DNA of 64,000 bases from Emticicia sp. BO119 (lineage in GTDB: Bacteria > Bacteroidota > Bacteroidia > Cytophagales > Spirosomataceae): contig NZ_JACETV010000005.1 in the NCBI RefSeq assembly GCF_013912375.1, positions 124,001 through 188,000 on the forward strand, given 5' to 3'. Shown in pieces: positions 28,263 to 37,319 of this stretch (position 1 is its first letter; every line of letters begins with the position of its first letter). The position numbers and the translations under genes are program-made. The notes beneath the pieces are model-generated. The model saw only the letters and a program-made list of their open reading frames with translations. It was not told the origin of the DNA and made no database searches.

Positions 28263-28284
28263 AATAGTATGGTTTTAAATGCTG

Positions 28285-28857
28285 CTAATGCTGATTCCTT
28301 GCAGCGAATCTGATTTTAAATTTAGGTTGTGGCACTGGTGATTTTTCGGTATTTGAAATTTGGTTGACATGAATAGTCCTGAATTGCGGTTTCGTTTCGG
28401 CCATAACAGACTTAAACTGAATAGAATCCTGTTTTATAACAGGGACTTGCATCGGAATAATATTAACCTTGACAGCCAATTGCTCAACCTCAATTTTCAG
28501 TTCCTTTGTTGGCTGAACCTCCACCTTTCTCTTAGACTTATACATTTTCATTTTTGGTTTTTCAGCTATTACTACAGGCACAGGATTCACTTCTTTCTTA
28601 TCGGGTGTAATCTCCTTTCTGTTAATCGTAACAGGAATTACTGGTTTTGCTCTAAAGGTCGAAATCCCCCACAATATCAATCCAACTATGCAAGCAGCAG
28701 CAGCCACCCATTGCCACCAGCTTTTCCGATGAGATTTATCAAGATTCTTTTGTAATGCACCCCAGAATAATTGCTCATCAAAAGTTGAATTTTCGGGCAG
28801 AGAATCTTCTATATTTTCTATCTTTCTGCGGAAGAAATCATCTGATTTATGTTCCAT
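28285..28857 (-). CDS. Probable anti-sigma factor (single TM)
   Basis: A 190-aa protein. The N-terminal cytosolic part is acidic and basic helical (MEHKSDDFFRRKIENIEDSL...EQLFWGALQKNL), followed by one TM helix at about 47-67 (WVAAAACIVGLILWGISTF) and a Lys/Pro/Val-rich periplasmic tail. It overlaps the end of the ECF sigma gene by 11 bases. This size, topology and linkage are those of Bacteroidota anti-sigma factors, though no zinc-binding HxxxCxxC motif is seen. Confidence 0.75.
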   Translation of the reverse strand: MEHKSDDFFRRKIENIEDSLPENSTFDEQLFWGALQKNLDKSHRKSWWQWVAAAACIVGLILWGISTFRAKPVIPVTINRKEITPDKKEVNPVPVVIAEKPKMKMYKSKRKVEVQPTKELKIEVEQLAVKVNIIPMQVPVIKQDSIQFKSVMAETKPQFRTIHVNQISNTEKSPVPQPKFKIRFAARNQH

Positions 28858-29392
28858 AATTATATCCTAATTTCGTCAGTTCTGCTTGTAAAATCAATCG
28901 GGCTTTAAACAACTGGGTCTTCGAGGTATTTTCGCTGATACGCAATTGAGCCGCTATTTCTTTATGACTGAAGCCCTCAATGGCATACAAATTAAACACA
29001 GTTCTGTAACCATCAGGCAACTTTAAAACCAGTTGATAAATCACTTCTTCATCAAATGTTTCATAGGCCGAAAAATCACTGATTGGCTCCTGGTCTGTTA
29101 TTTCTTCCATCAGCACCCAGTCCATTTTTCTTTGCCTGATAAACATCAGGCATTCATTTACCATCAGTTTTTTCAGATAAGGCTCCAGTGTATTTTCACC
29201 CCGGTATTCAATTTTAGCAACCGAATTAAAAAATTTCAGAAACCCATTCATCAATAACTCCTGTGCATCGGCTTCAAATTTTACATAGCGTAGACACAGC
29301 CTGAACATTCGTTTCACAAAACGGTCGTAGACACGTTTCTGTACAAACGGATTCTGTTTCTGTAGCTCCTGAATGAGTTGAAGTTCTTGCAT
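28847..29392 (-). CDS. ECF RNA polymerase sigma factor
   Basis: 181 aa from ATG 29392 (a TTG at 29401 would add three residues). Region 2 is FVQKRVYDRFVKRMFRLCLRYV...EADAQELLMNGFLKFF and region 4 is LPDGYRTVFNLYAIEGFSHKEIAAQLRISENTSKTQLFKAR, the HTH that reads the -35 element. It is coupled to the anti-sigma gene by overlap. Probable targets are its own operon and envelope genes. Confidence 0.93.
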   Translation of the reverse strand: MQELQLIQELQKQNPFVQKRVYDRFVKRMFRLCLRYVKFEADAQELLMNGFLKFFNSVAKIEYRGENTLEPYLKKLMVNECLMFIRQRKMDWVLMEEITDQEPISDFSAYETFDEEVIYQLVLKLPDGYRTVFNLYAIEGFSHKEIAAQLRISENTSKTQLFKARLILQAELTKLGYNYGT

Positions 29393-29550
29393 TCGTAACA
29401 ATGATTATCGCTTTCAATAGTATATATGCAGAAATTTGATGGGAAGTTGTCTGAAGGGCAGGATTTTTTTGTAAGTAATATTCTAATGATGCGAATGACC
29501 GCGAATAAATTCACCAAATGTGAGTAATAGTCATACATACCAAATAAAAA

Positions 29551-29575
29551 AGCATTGCCTGAGACAGACAATGCT
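29551..29575 (-). terminator. Rho-independent terminator of the PorE-like gene
   Basis: Stem AGCATTG / CAATGCT (29551-29557 and 29569-29575) with an 11-base loop, followed on the minus strand by TTTTTTATTTG. It lies 64 bases beyond the stop at 29639. Confidence 0.75.
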
Positions 29576-29603
29576 TTCTGATTCATAAACCCTAACCCTA
29601 AAC

Positions 29604-29651
29604 TATGAAAAAAACTACTCTTTCATTTTCATTTCTGATTATCGGCTGCTG
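29604..29651 (+). pseudogene. 15-codon signal-peptide-like remnant ORF
   Basis: ATG 29604 opens MKKTTLSFSFLIIGC and then TGA, a perfect start of a lipoprotein signal (positive n-region, hydrophobic core, GC) with no mature part. It is preceded by CATAAACCCTAACCCTAAACT. It overlaps the tail of the convergent PorE-like gene. It may be the remnant of a deleted exported-protein gene, a leader peptide, or chance. Confidence 0.3.
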
Positions 29652-31957
29652 ACTGCTACCGATAAGATTTTAAACTCTGTCCTGCGGTTAGCCTGATGCT
29701 GTGCCTCTGAACAGTTTACTCCATTCTCACAATTATTCAGCAATTCGCTCTCCCCATACCCTTTTGCTTCAATTCTTGCAATTTCTATGCCACGTGTAAC
29801 AAGGTAATCTACTACGGCTCTCGCCCGGTTTTCAGAGAGTTTCATATTAAAAGTGTCGCTCGAACGGCTATCCGTATGTGACCTGATTTCAATACGCATT
29901 TCAGGATATTTTTTTAATAACGGCACCAGCTTCGCTTCTAATTCTTTGGCGGCATCCGGCCGGATAAAGAACTGCCCATAGTTATAATAAATATTCTCTA
30001 ACCTGAAAATATCACCTTCACTGACCAGCCCTAAATTCTGTTCTACAGTTTTGGGGCCTTTTCTGGTAGGCTTTACTTTACCCAGGTTTTCGGTATTTAC
30101 CGCATATTTATCTTTAATAGCAGTTACGCTGTAATCTCCCTCTTTTTTAGGCTGGAACTCGTATTTCCCATCAACACCCGTTACTACAGACTCTATTGAG
30201 CCGTCTTTTTCGTTTTCTAAAGTAACCGTAGCTCCTTCAATAGGTATCCTGGTTACTTCGGCCACAATAGTTCCCTTAATAATCGGAGGCGGAGTTTTAG
30301 CCTTTTGCAGATACATTGTAATAGATGTTCTGTTTTTCAGCGAAGTAGCAAACGTGCCATAGGTTATACTGTTGGGTTCATACCCTTCTTTCTTGGCTTT
30401 AAACTCAAAATCTGTTCCTGCTTCGAGGCAAATCGATACTTTCCCGTCAGGGCCAGTAACCAGTAACTCTTTATTTAATCCATCTTTCAATAAGCGTACG
30501 TCAACGCTTTCAATCGGCTTTTTGGTATCATTATCATAAACCAGTACATTCAACTGGCGGCAGCCATGCGCAAACGAGTACAGGTTATCATCGTTATAGC
30601 CTCGTTTCCGGTTCGAACTGAAATAGCCCCGACTCCGTCCTGCATCAGTAATAAGCCCGAAATCATCTTTTGATGAGTTGATGGGTGCACCTAAGTTTTT
30701 TACCTCACTCATTGCAATCCCCTCTCTCAGTTCAACATAAAAAATATCTAAGCCGCCTAAACCTTCGTGTCCGTCAGAGGCAAAATACATATCCCCATTT
30801 TCATCAATAAACGGAAACATCTCATTGCCTTCAGTATTGATTTCTCTACCTAAATTCACAGGCGAGCTCCATTGCCCGTCACGGTATTCACTTACATAAA
30901 TATCTGTTCCGCCAAATCCACCGGGCATATCAGATACAAAATAGAGCTTGGTATCATCAGGCGATAATGCCGGATGCCCACATGAATATTCGTTACTATT
31001 AAAAGGTAAATCAACAATATTACCCCAACCTCTGTTGGTCTCTGAGGCCATATACAATTTCAGTTTGGTAATACCATCTGAGCCAACGCGGTTTTTGCCT
31101 TTACTGCGGTTATTACTCGTAAAAATGATTTTCTTATAATCTTTAAAAAACGTAGCCGGCCCTTCATGATATTTTGAATTGAGTGTCTTGCTGAATTGCT
31201 CAACTTTGGTCAGCGGCTTTTCTTCTTTCTCATCATCTTCTGCTTTGTCAAGTGTTCCTAATACATTGTTTGAAGTAGAAATTGCTCCCACTCCGGCTTT
31301 TTTCATAGCTATGTTGTCTTTTCTCAACTGTGTCGTATCAGGAAAAACAAATAGGTCAAGAAAAGGGGTCTGGTTTTGCATAAACACCCGTTTGATAATA
31401 CCGCCCTCTTCACGGGCCGATACAAAAACCAAAGCATTTTTGTAAAACATCGGGCTGAAATCAGATTGACGTGAGTTGAGTGCGTAGAGGTAATCTATTT
31501 TGTAAGTAGAAGAATCCTCAAAAAAACGACTATTGTCCATATAAGCCACCGTAAACTTGCGCCCGCGCATATCGGCGGTTTGTTCCTGCCCATATTTACT
31601 ATACATTTTCTGAGACTCTTTGTATTTACCATTATTGGCAAGTGCCTGGGCATAATACAGGTAGATTTCGCTTTCTACATCGTTGCCGTACGCTTCTAAT
31701 AGTTCGGCATAGGTAAGTTCAGCATTGCGTGAATCCTGTACTTTTCGATAGCTATACGCTAATTTGGTTAAGGCTTCTTTTACTTCGGGGGTTCCTCTTT
31801 TGGCTGCTCTCAGATAATCTTCATAATTACGAATAGCCTCGATATAACTGATGTTATCGAAGCTGCGGTTCGCAATTTTTAGTTTATTACTTTGAGCAAA
31901 AGTATGTTGGACTATTAGGAAAGCAAATGCCAACAGCCCAATTCTGATTTTTATCAT
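29639..31957 (-). CDS. OmpA-family protein with TPR, PD40 and regulatory-like domains (PorE-like)
   Basis: A 772-aa protein: signal peptide (MIKIRIGLLAFAFLIVQHTFAQ), TPR-like helices (about 25-140), WD40-like PD40 beta-propeller repeats (about 160-460, e.g. GHPALSPDDTKLYFVSDMPGGFGGTDIYV, FPFIDENGDMYFASDGHEGLGGLDIF), two carboxypeptidase-regulatory-like Ig folds (about 470-640), and a C-terminal OmpA peptidoglycan-binding domain (MRIEIRSHTDSRSSDTFNMKLSENRARAVVDYL). This order is that of PorE of the type IX secretion system, which anchors the machine to peptidoglycan. Several paralogues usually occur per genome, so this copy need not be the T9SS one. Confidence 0.9.
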   Translation of the reverse strand: MIKIRIGLLAFAFLIVQHTFAQSNKLKIANRSFDNISYIEAIRNYEDYLRAAKRGTPEVKEALTKLAYSYRKVQDSRNAELTYAELLEAYGNDVESEIYLYYAQALANNGKYKESQKMYSKYGQEQTADMRGRKFTVAYMDNSRFFEDSSTYKIDYLYALNSRQSDFSPMFYKNALVFVSAREEGGIIKRVFMQNQTPFLDLFVFPDTTQLRKDNIAMKKAGVGAISTSNNVLGTLDKAEDDEKEEKPLTKVEQFSKTLNSKYHEGPATFFKDYKKIIFTSNNRSKGKNRVGSDGITKLKLYMASETNRGWGNIVDLPFNSNEYSCGHPALSPDDTKLYFVSDMPGGFGGTDIYVSEYRDGQWSSPVNLGREINTEGNEMFPFIDENGDMYFASDGHEGLGGLDIFYVELREGIAMSEVKNLGAPINSSKDDFGLITDAGRSRGYFSSNRKRGYNDDNLYSFAHGCRQLNVLVYDNDTKKPIESVDVRLLKDGLNKELLVTGPDGKVSICLEAGTDFEFKAKKEGYEPNSITYGTFATSLKNRTSITMYLQKAKTPPPIIKGTIVAEVTRIPIEGATVTLENEKDGSIESVVTGVDGKYEFQPKKEGDYSVTAIKDKYAVNTENLGKVKPTRKGPKTVEQNLGLVSEGDIFRLENIYYNYGQFFIRPDAAKELEAKLVPLLKKYPEMRIEIRSHTDSRSSDTFNMKLSENRARAVVDYLVTRGIEIARIEAKGYGESELLNNCENGVNCSEAQHQANRRTEFKILSVAVSSR

Positions 31958-32237
31958 GGACTTGACTTTTATTAAACGGGTTAAATTTTATAACTTTTTG
32001 GGTTACAATTTTAACCTTGTCAAAAGCCGTGCCAAAAGGAAGTTAGAGGTAGGAGATTGTTTGTTGAGGATGGAGCAAATAATTAGTTGGAAGCGATTAA
32101 AAAATTATTCAGGCAAAATTACAGCCCTGTGTTTCGCCCAATGAATTGGTCAGACCACCGATGCGGTGGCTGGAATACTTTTGTTGTGATAGACGGCAAG
32201 GGTAGGCCGTTTTATTCACTGACACGAGAAGTGTTAG

Positions 32238-33572
32238 CTATAAAACCTGCACCCTCAACACCTCCTTCGTCTGCTCGCCAACCTTAAACCGATCATCAGT
32301 CCGCTGCCCGATAATCCAGACAATATCACCACCAGAACACAGCAAAAAGATACTTTTCTTCAGATGCAAAGGTACTTTTGTATCAACTAAAAAATTACTG
32401 ATTTTCTTTTTGCCTTTCATACCCAAAGGAATAAACCAGTCGCCCTCATGCCAGGGACGGATACTTAGGGGATATTTGAGTCTGTCAGCATCTACCCACA
32501 GAATATTGGGGTTTCTTTCGGTAGTCAGATAGGCTTGCCAGTCTTCAATCGAACTTTGATTTATTTGCAGAAAAAGGTCATGATATTCAATATTCTGGAT
32601 ACCTTCTTCAATCAATACCTCTTCATAAGTCTTTTCTTCTTTAGGCGTAATAATCAGGTGTTCACGGTCTTTGATGAGCGTATGGGAAGCAGAATGAAAA
32701 GTTTTACCGGAGGTTTTATTCAGCGATTGATGAATTTCTTTAGACTGAAAATAGTTAAACCCAAATTCCTTAAGAGTTTCCTCCAAAAAATATGTTGCCG
32801 ATTGCCATTGTTTTATGGCGTCAATATTCAGAAATAATACGCCGTTTTCTTCTCTACAAATAGCTTTTTTAAACTCACTCAGATTCCCCTTAAAACCGTT
32901 TTCAATGGCTTGTAGGCGTTCAATATTTCGGGCAAAAGTATGCTCTAAATTAGGATTAATTTTTTTGAGTAAAGGCACTACCTCATTGCGCAGTAAATTC
33001 CGCTGATAATCATTTGATGCATTACTGCTATCTTCCCGCCAATGCAATTGCTTCTCTGCCACATAATTTTCAATGTCGGTTCTTGAAGCAAAAAGCAGAG
33101 GTCTGACCAAATGGCCCTTCTTAGCCAGAATCCCTCTTAACCCTGAAATCCCCGTGCCTTTGGTGAGGTTCAGTAGAATAGTTTCAATGCTGTCGTTCAG
33201 GTGATGAGCCGTAGCAATATATTGGTAGTTTAACTCTTGCCTGACCTGCTCAAACCATTCATAGCGTAGCTGTCGGGCAGCCATTTCGATAGAGAGTTTA
33301 TGAGTTCTGGCGTAGTCTTTCGTTCTGAAGGTAGCAGCACGGAACGGTATCCCGTGGCGCTCACATAGCCGCTGTACAAACACGGCATCGTTGTCTGAAT
33401 CCTCACCTCTTAACTGAAAATTACAATGAACCACTGTAAAATTAAACTTCGCCTCCCTGAACAGGTCAAATAATACAACAGAGTCTTTGCCTCCGCTCAC
33501 TGCCAATACGATTTTATCGTTGGGCGTAAACAGACATTGTTCGTTAATATATGTTAAGAAAGGCTGAAGCAT
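32238..33572 (-). CDS. tilS: tRNA(Ile)-lysidine synthase
   Basis: 444 aa from ATG 33572; the in-frame TTG at 33596 is not used because the -7 box (33598-33605) is too close. The PP-loop ATP pyrophosphatase motif SGGKDS is at 26-31, followed by HCNFQLRGEDSD and ATAHHLNDSIETILLNLTKGTGISGLRG, typical of TilS; the C-terminal TilS domain (NILWVDADRLKYPLSIRPWHEGDWFIPLGMKGKKKISNFLVDTKV) is complete. It converts C34 of tRNA-Ile(CAU) to lysidine and is essential. It is divergent from the OstA-like gene, with overlapping promoters. Confidence 0.96.
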   Translation of the reverse strand: MLQPFLTYINEQCLFTPNDKIVLAVSGGKDSVVLFDLFREAKFNFTVVHCNFQLRGEDSDNDAVFVQRLCERHGIPFRAATFRTKDYARTHKLSIEMAARQLRYEWFEQVRQELNYQYIATAHHLNDSIETILLNLTKGTGISGLRGILAKKGHLVRPLLFASRTDIENYVAEKQLHWREDSSNASNDYQRNLLRNEVVPLLKKINPNLEHTFARNIERLQAIENGFKGNLSEFKKAICREENGVLFLNIDAIKQWQSATYFLEETLKEFGFNYFQSKEIHQSLNKTSGKTFHSASHTLIKDREHLIITPKEEKTYEEVLIEEGIQNIEYHDLFLQINQSSIEDWQAYLTTERNPNILWVDADRLKYPLSIRPWHEGDWFIPLGMKGKKKISNFLVDTKVPLHLKKSIFLLCSGGDIVWIIGQRTDDRFKVGEQTKEVLRVQVL

Positions 33573-33585
33573 AAACGCAATTACG

Positions 33586-33593
33586 TACTTTTG
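33586..33593 (+). promoter_or_regulatory. -7 box TACTTTTG of the OstA-like gene
   Basis: Exact TAnnTTTG match 28 bases before ATG 33622. It lies within 5 bases of the opposite-strand box of tilS, so the two promoters are back to back. Confidence 0.55.
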
Positions 33594-33597
33594 CAAA

Positions 33598-33605
33598 CAA
33601 AATTA
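33598..33605 (-). promoter_or_regulatory. -7 box TAATTTTG of tilS
   Basis: CAAAATTA on the plus strand is TAATTTTG on the minus strand, 25 bases before ATG 33572. Its position argues for that ATG as the real start. Confidence 0.5.
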
Positions 33606-33621
33606 GAATATTGCTCACAAG

Positions 33622-35271
33622 ATGTTGATGATTGACCTGAAAAATATAAAAATAGTAAGCTCACCCAGCTCCAGTAGACTTTTGTTAATGGTGCTGACAG
33701 GCTTGCTATGCTCGTTTATATCTTATGCACAGAAACCACTCAATCCTCCCGTACCCACCACTCCCAAAACCCGGATTAACCTCTTACATGCCGATAGCAT
33801 CGTTGGAAATAATCAGCAACAGGCAGCATCGAGGCAGTTCATTGGTAATGTGGCTTTTCAGCATAAAGGGGCAGTACTCTACTGTAATACAGCAACCCAG
33901 TACGAACTAAGCAATACCATTGAAGCATTTGGCAATATCCGGATTGAACAAGGAGATACACTGACCGTAACAGGCGACACTCTCTATTATGATGGCAACA
34001 CAAGATTTGCCCGTGTATTAGGGAAAAAAGTAACCTTAACTGATTCAAAGGTAACGCTTACCACACGGGTAATAGAATATGATATGGCACGCAACAGAGC
34101 TTACTATCCGGTTCGTGGAGTAATTGTGCAGGATTCGAGCACCCTGAAAAGTGAGAAAGGATACTATAACACACGTTCAAAGATTTTTAATTATAAAGAA
34201 AACGTCGAGATTATCAATCCTAAATATACCATCACAACTGATAGTTTACAATACAATGCCCGAACAAAAATGGCTTTGTTTAAGGCTCCGACACTTATTA
34301 AAAGTAAAGATGGAGATATAATAGCCAATAGCGGCAGTACCTATAATACCGAAACCCAGCTATCGAACTTTAAGGGTCGATCCAGAATAATCAATGAAAA
34401 CTATACACTGACTGGAGATACGCTGACCTTCGACCAGAAGACCGAATCAGGCGTAGCAAAGGGGAATGTAGAGCTGATTTCAAAGAAAGACAAGGTAATT
34501 CTGACCGGAAACCGGGCTATCCGTAACGGGCAAACAGGTTTTACCAAAATAATGGGCAATGCCATTATGAGAAATGGCTCCGAAAAAGATACACTTTATA
34601 TGCGGGCAGATACCCTGTATGCCTATGAAATGATGGACGATAGTACTATCACCAGAAGCAAAAAAGATACGGTAAAACGTGAGAAAAAGATGGAAAAACT
34701 GATCGCTCAAGGCAATGTACAGATTTACAGAATAGATTTGCAGAGCAAAAGTGATTCGTTGCTCTATGACCTGAAAGACTCTGTAATACATTTTTATACA
34801 AAACCTGTATTATGGAATCCTAAAAACCAATCTGAAGCCGATACAATTCACGTATATATGAAAAACGGTAAGGTAAACCGGATGTACCTCATCAATCAGG
34901 GATTTGTAATAGCCAAAGATACTTCATCAAACTATAATCAGGTAAAAGGGCGGAAAATCGAAGCACTGTTTAATGAAGAAACCCGCCTTGAGCAGGTGAT
35001 TGTAGAAGGTAACGGCGAAAGTATTTATTATGCTTTAGACGACCGCAATAAACTAATTGGCGTAAATCATGTCGAATGTAGCAGAATGAATATCCGGTTC
35101 AAAGAAAACCAGGTAAAGCGTATAGCTTTTATTGGCAAGCCCGATTCCAGGCTTGTTCCACCTAAAGAACTGACTAACAGTGCAAACCGTTTAGATGGCT
35201 TTAGCTGGCGCGAAAAAGAAAAACCTACAAAAGAAGATGTTCTTGGTGTGAAATTTGCTGTAAAACAATAG
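33622..35271 (+). CDS. OstA/LptA-like periplasmic protein
   Basis: A 549-aa protein with an N-terminal signal or anchor segment at about 17-36 (SRLLLMVLTGLLCSFISYAQ). The remainder is a series of beta-jellyroll OstA units (NVAFQHKGAVLYCNTATQYELSNTIEAFGNIRIEQGDTLTVTGDTLYYDG..., TGDTLTFDQKTESGVAKGNVEL). Relatives form the LptA bridge that carries lipopolysaccharide from the inner to the outer membrane. The protein is longer than classic LptA (about 180 aa), as is usual for the Bacteroidota OstA-like family. Confidence 0.88.
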   Translation: MLMIDLKNIKIVSSPSSSRLLLMVLTGLLCSFISYAQKPLNPPVPTTPKTRINLLHADSIVGNNQQQAASRQFIGNVAFQHKGAVLYCNTATQYELSNTIEAFGNIRIEQGDTLTVTGDTLYYDGNTRFARVLGKKVTLTDSKVTLTTRVIEYDMARNRAYYPVRGVIVQDSSTLKSEKGYYNTRSKIFNYKENVEIINPKYTITTDSLQYNARTKMALFKAPTLIKSKDGDIIANSGSTYNTETQLSNFKGRSRIINENYTLTGDTLTFDQKTESGVAKGNVELISKKDKVILTGNRAIRNGQTGFTKIMGNAIMRNGSEKDTLYMRADTLYAYEMMDDSTITRSKKDTVKREKKMEKLIAQGNVQIYRIDLQSKSDSLLYDLKDSVIHFYTKPVLWNPKNQSEADTIHVYMKNGKVNRMYLINQGFVIAKDTSSNYNQVKGRKIEALFNEETRLEQVIVEGNGESIYYALDDRNKLIGVNHVECSRMNIRFKENQVKRIAFIGKPDSRLVPPKELTNSANRLDGFSWREKEKPTKEDVLGVKFAVKQ

Positions 35272-35416
35272 ACTGGCACACTTTTTTAGTGTTATACAGT
35301 ATTAAAAGTGGATTAAAAATTAGTTCTAACGATAAAATTTATAACTTATTGCAACCATTTAATCATAATTAGCGTCCTTATATAAAAAATTAATTTGGTT
35401 TTTATTGCTTGTAATA

Positions 35417-35424
35417 TATATTTG
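35417..35424 (+). promoter_or_regulatory. Promoter of the T9SS type A protein gene (-33 TTTG, -7 TATATTTG)
   Basis: TATATTTG at 35417-35424 matches TAnnTTTG, and TTTG at 35394-35397 lies 19 bases upstream, giving the complete Bacteroidota promoter. The start codon follows at 35477. Confidence 0.65.
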
Positions 35425-35476
35425 TACAATCCCTACAAATCACATAACGAATCTTATAAAAGTTTTGAGTTAAAAT

Positions 35477-36079
35477 ATGGTGAAAAATTTACGAAAATAT
35501 ATATTGGTGTTGATTGGAATGGCTCTACTATCAAACGTGGCCTTGGCGCAAGTCGAGAAAGGCAAGTCACGCCTTGATATTGGTAAAAAACCAGCAACCA
35601 AAGCCCCGGCTCAGAAATTGAGCTATGTGGGTAAACCAATGCCCAAAGAAGTAAAGTTAGACAAGCCCACTGTGGTAAATCAATACTTTAGAAACGCACT
35701 TCTGAATGGTTCTTCAAAACCAGCGGTTGTAAAAACAACTAACACAGAAACACTTACTGCCAGCACAGATAGAAATGTAGGTAACAGTAGCGAACCTGAT
35801 AAACTATTTTCAAACGATAAAATTACCGTTTCAAATATTTATCCTAATCCTGCCAACGATTTCGCCACAATTGACTATTCTATTACAGGTAACATAAACG
35901 ACGCAAGTATGTCTTTTTATAACCTCTTAGGTAATGAAGTAGGCAGTTTTGAATTAGATAAAAGTGACCGTAAGCTTAAAGTTCAGACAACCAACTGGGA
36001 CTCCGGTGTGTATTTGTATCAGTTAGTTATAGACGGCAAAAAAGTAGTAACCAAAAAATTATTAGTAAGACATAACTAA
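35477..36079 (+). CDS. Secreted protein with T9SS type A sorting domain
   Basis: A 200-aa protein: signal peptide (MVKNLRKYILVLIGMALLSNVALAQ), a low-complexity basic linker (about 26-105), then the type A sorting domain (ITVSNIYPNPANDFATIDYSI...FYNLLGNEVGSFELD...LKVQTTNWDSGVYLYQLVIDGKKVVTKKLLVRH). The mature part before the sorting signal is only about 90 residues with no recognised fold, so it is a very small T9SS cargo. A strong promoter and terminator suggest high expression. Confidence 0.9.
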   Translation: MVKNLRKYILVLIGMALLSNVALAQVEKGKSRLDIGKKPATKAPAQKLSYVGKPMPKEVKLDKPTVVNQYFRNALLNGSSKPAVVKTTNTETLTASTDRNVGNSSEPDKLFSNDKITVSNIYPNPANDFATIDYSITGNINDASMSFYNLLGNEVGSFELDKSDRKLKVQTTNWDSGVYLYQLVIDGKKVVTKKLLVRHN

Positions 36080-36103
36080 GCATTTGAGAAAGATATACTA
36101 TCA

Positions 36104-36125
36104 GGGAAGCGACGGCTCGCTTCCC
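36104..36125 (+). terminator. Rho-independent terminator after the T9SS type A protein gene
   Basis: Perfect 9-bp stem GGGAAGCGA / TCGCTTCCC around loop CGGC, followed by C and eight T. Confidence 0.93.
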
Positions 36126-36193
36126 CTTTTTTTTGGAAAAACGAACAGAATATGGCTTTTTTGCAGAAAGAATCACTTCCCTGATATTACCTT

Positions 36194-37171
36194 ATGTTAA
36201 AATATTCAGTTATCACACCTGTCTATAACCGTCCTGATGAAGTAAGAGAGTTACTGGAAAGTCTCACAAAGCAGACTTACAAAAACTTTGAGGTAATTAT
36301 TGTAGAAGATGGCTCTACACGCAGTTGTGAAGACGTTTGCAGAAGTTTCGAAAATCATCTGGATCTCAAATATTTCTACAAGCCCAACTCAGGGCAGGGG
36401 TTTTCCCGTAATTATGGTTTCGAAAGAGCATCAGGCGATTATTTTGTCCAATTAGACTCTGATGCTATTATTCCCGAAAGATATTTTGCAATTGTCGATC
36501 ATGAGCTATCTACCCATTGGTTAGACGCCTACGGTGGCCCCGATGCCGCCCATGAGAGTTTTACTGATACTCAGAAAGCCATTAATTATGCTATGACATC
36601 AGTATTCACAACAGGCGGTATCAGAGGAAAGAAAAACAATGCCGGAGGACAGTTTCACCCACGTAGTTTCAATTTCGGTATCTCCAGAAAAGTATGGGAA
36701 GTAACCAAAGGCTATACCATGACCCGCATGGCAGAAGACATTGAATTTAGTATTCGTATTATTGATAAGGGTTTTAAAGTTGGTTTGATAGAGGAAGCCT
36801 TCATCTACCACAAAAGACGCACAGACTTCCGGCAGTTTTATAAACAATTACATTTCTTTGGTCGTGGGCGTATCAATCTTTCCAGAATGCTCCCGTCTGA
36901 ACTGAAACTGGTGCACTTCTTCCCGATGCTGTTTACATTAGCTTGCCTTTCAGTTCCTGTGCAATATCTGCTGAGTTTTGTCAGCCCTTTTTTTCATGGC
37001 ACTCTTATGCTCTCACTTATTATTACAGCCCTGTATATACTCCTGATATTCATAGATTCCACCATCAGGAACAAAAGCCTGAAAGTAGGTTTTCTAAGCA
37101 TCATCGCCTGTTTCATTCAGCTATTCGCCTATGGCATAGGCTTTATGCAGGAGAAATTTAAAAGTGTTTAA
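36194..37171 (+). CDS. Family 2 glycosyltransferase, membrane-anchored
   Basis: A 325-aa GT2 enzyme: YSVITPVYNRPDEV at the start, VEDGS, QLDSDA as the DxD metal site (about 95-98), and MAEDIEFSIRIIDKGFKV as the catalytic E-D-x-E type motif. Two or three TM helices fill about 240-315. It should transfer a sugar on the cytosolic side of the membrane, probably for surface glycan. It stands alone between a terminator and a repeat-rich intergenic region. Confidence 0.9.
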   Translation: MLKYSVITPVYNRPDEVRELLESLTKQTYKNFEVIIVEDGSTRSCEDVCRSFENHLDLKYFYKPNSGQGFSRNYGFERASGDYFVQLDSDAIIPERYFAIVDHELSTHWLDAYGGPDAAHESFTDTQKAINYAMTSVFTTGGIRGKKNNAGGQFHPRSFNFGISRKVWEVTKGYTMTRMAEDIEFSIRIIDKGFKVGLIEEAFIYHKRRTDFRQFYKQLHFFGRGRINLSRMLPSELKLVHFFPMLFTLACLSVPVQYLLSFVSPFFHGTLMLSLIITALYILLIFIDSTIRNKSLKVGFLSIIACFIQLFAYGIGFMQEKFKSV

Positions 37172-37184
37172 CTACAATACCATT

Positions 37185-37277
37185 TTGCCACAATGTACAC
37201 TAATTGCACTATGTTACACAATTTTAATGATTTCTATTACAATATATAATGGTGCTACATTGTGTACATTTTGGCAA
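37185..37277. repeat. Widely spaced 16-bp inverted repeat between convergent genes
   Basis: TTGCCACAATGTACAC (37185-37200) and GTGTACATTTTGGCAA (37262-37277) are inverted copies with one mismatch, 61 bases apart. The interior holds further partial copies (ATGTTACACA, CTACATTG). It fills the gap between two convergent genes and has no T-run. Confidence 0.6.
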
Positions 37278-37319
37278 TTTCATTAAAATAATAACTTTTA
37301 CCACAATAATATTAACCCC

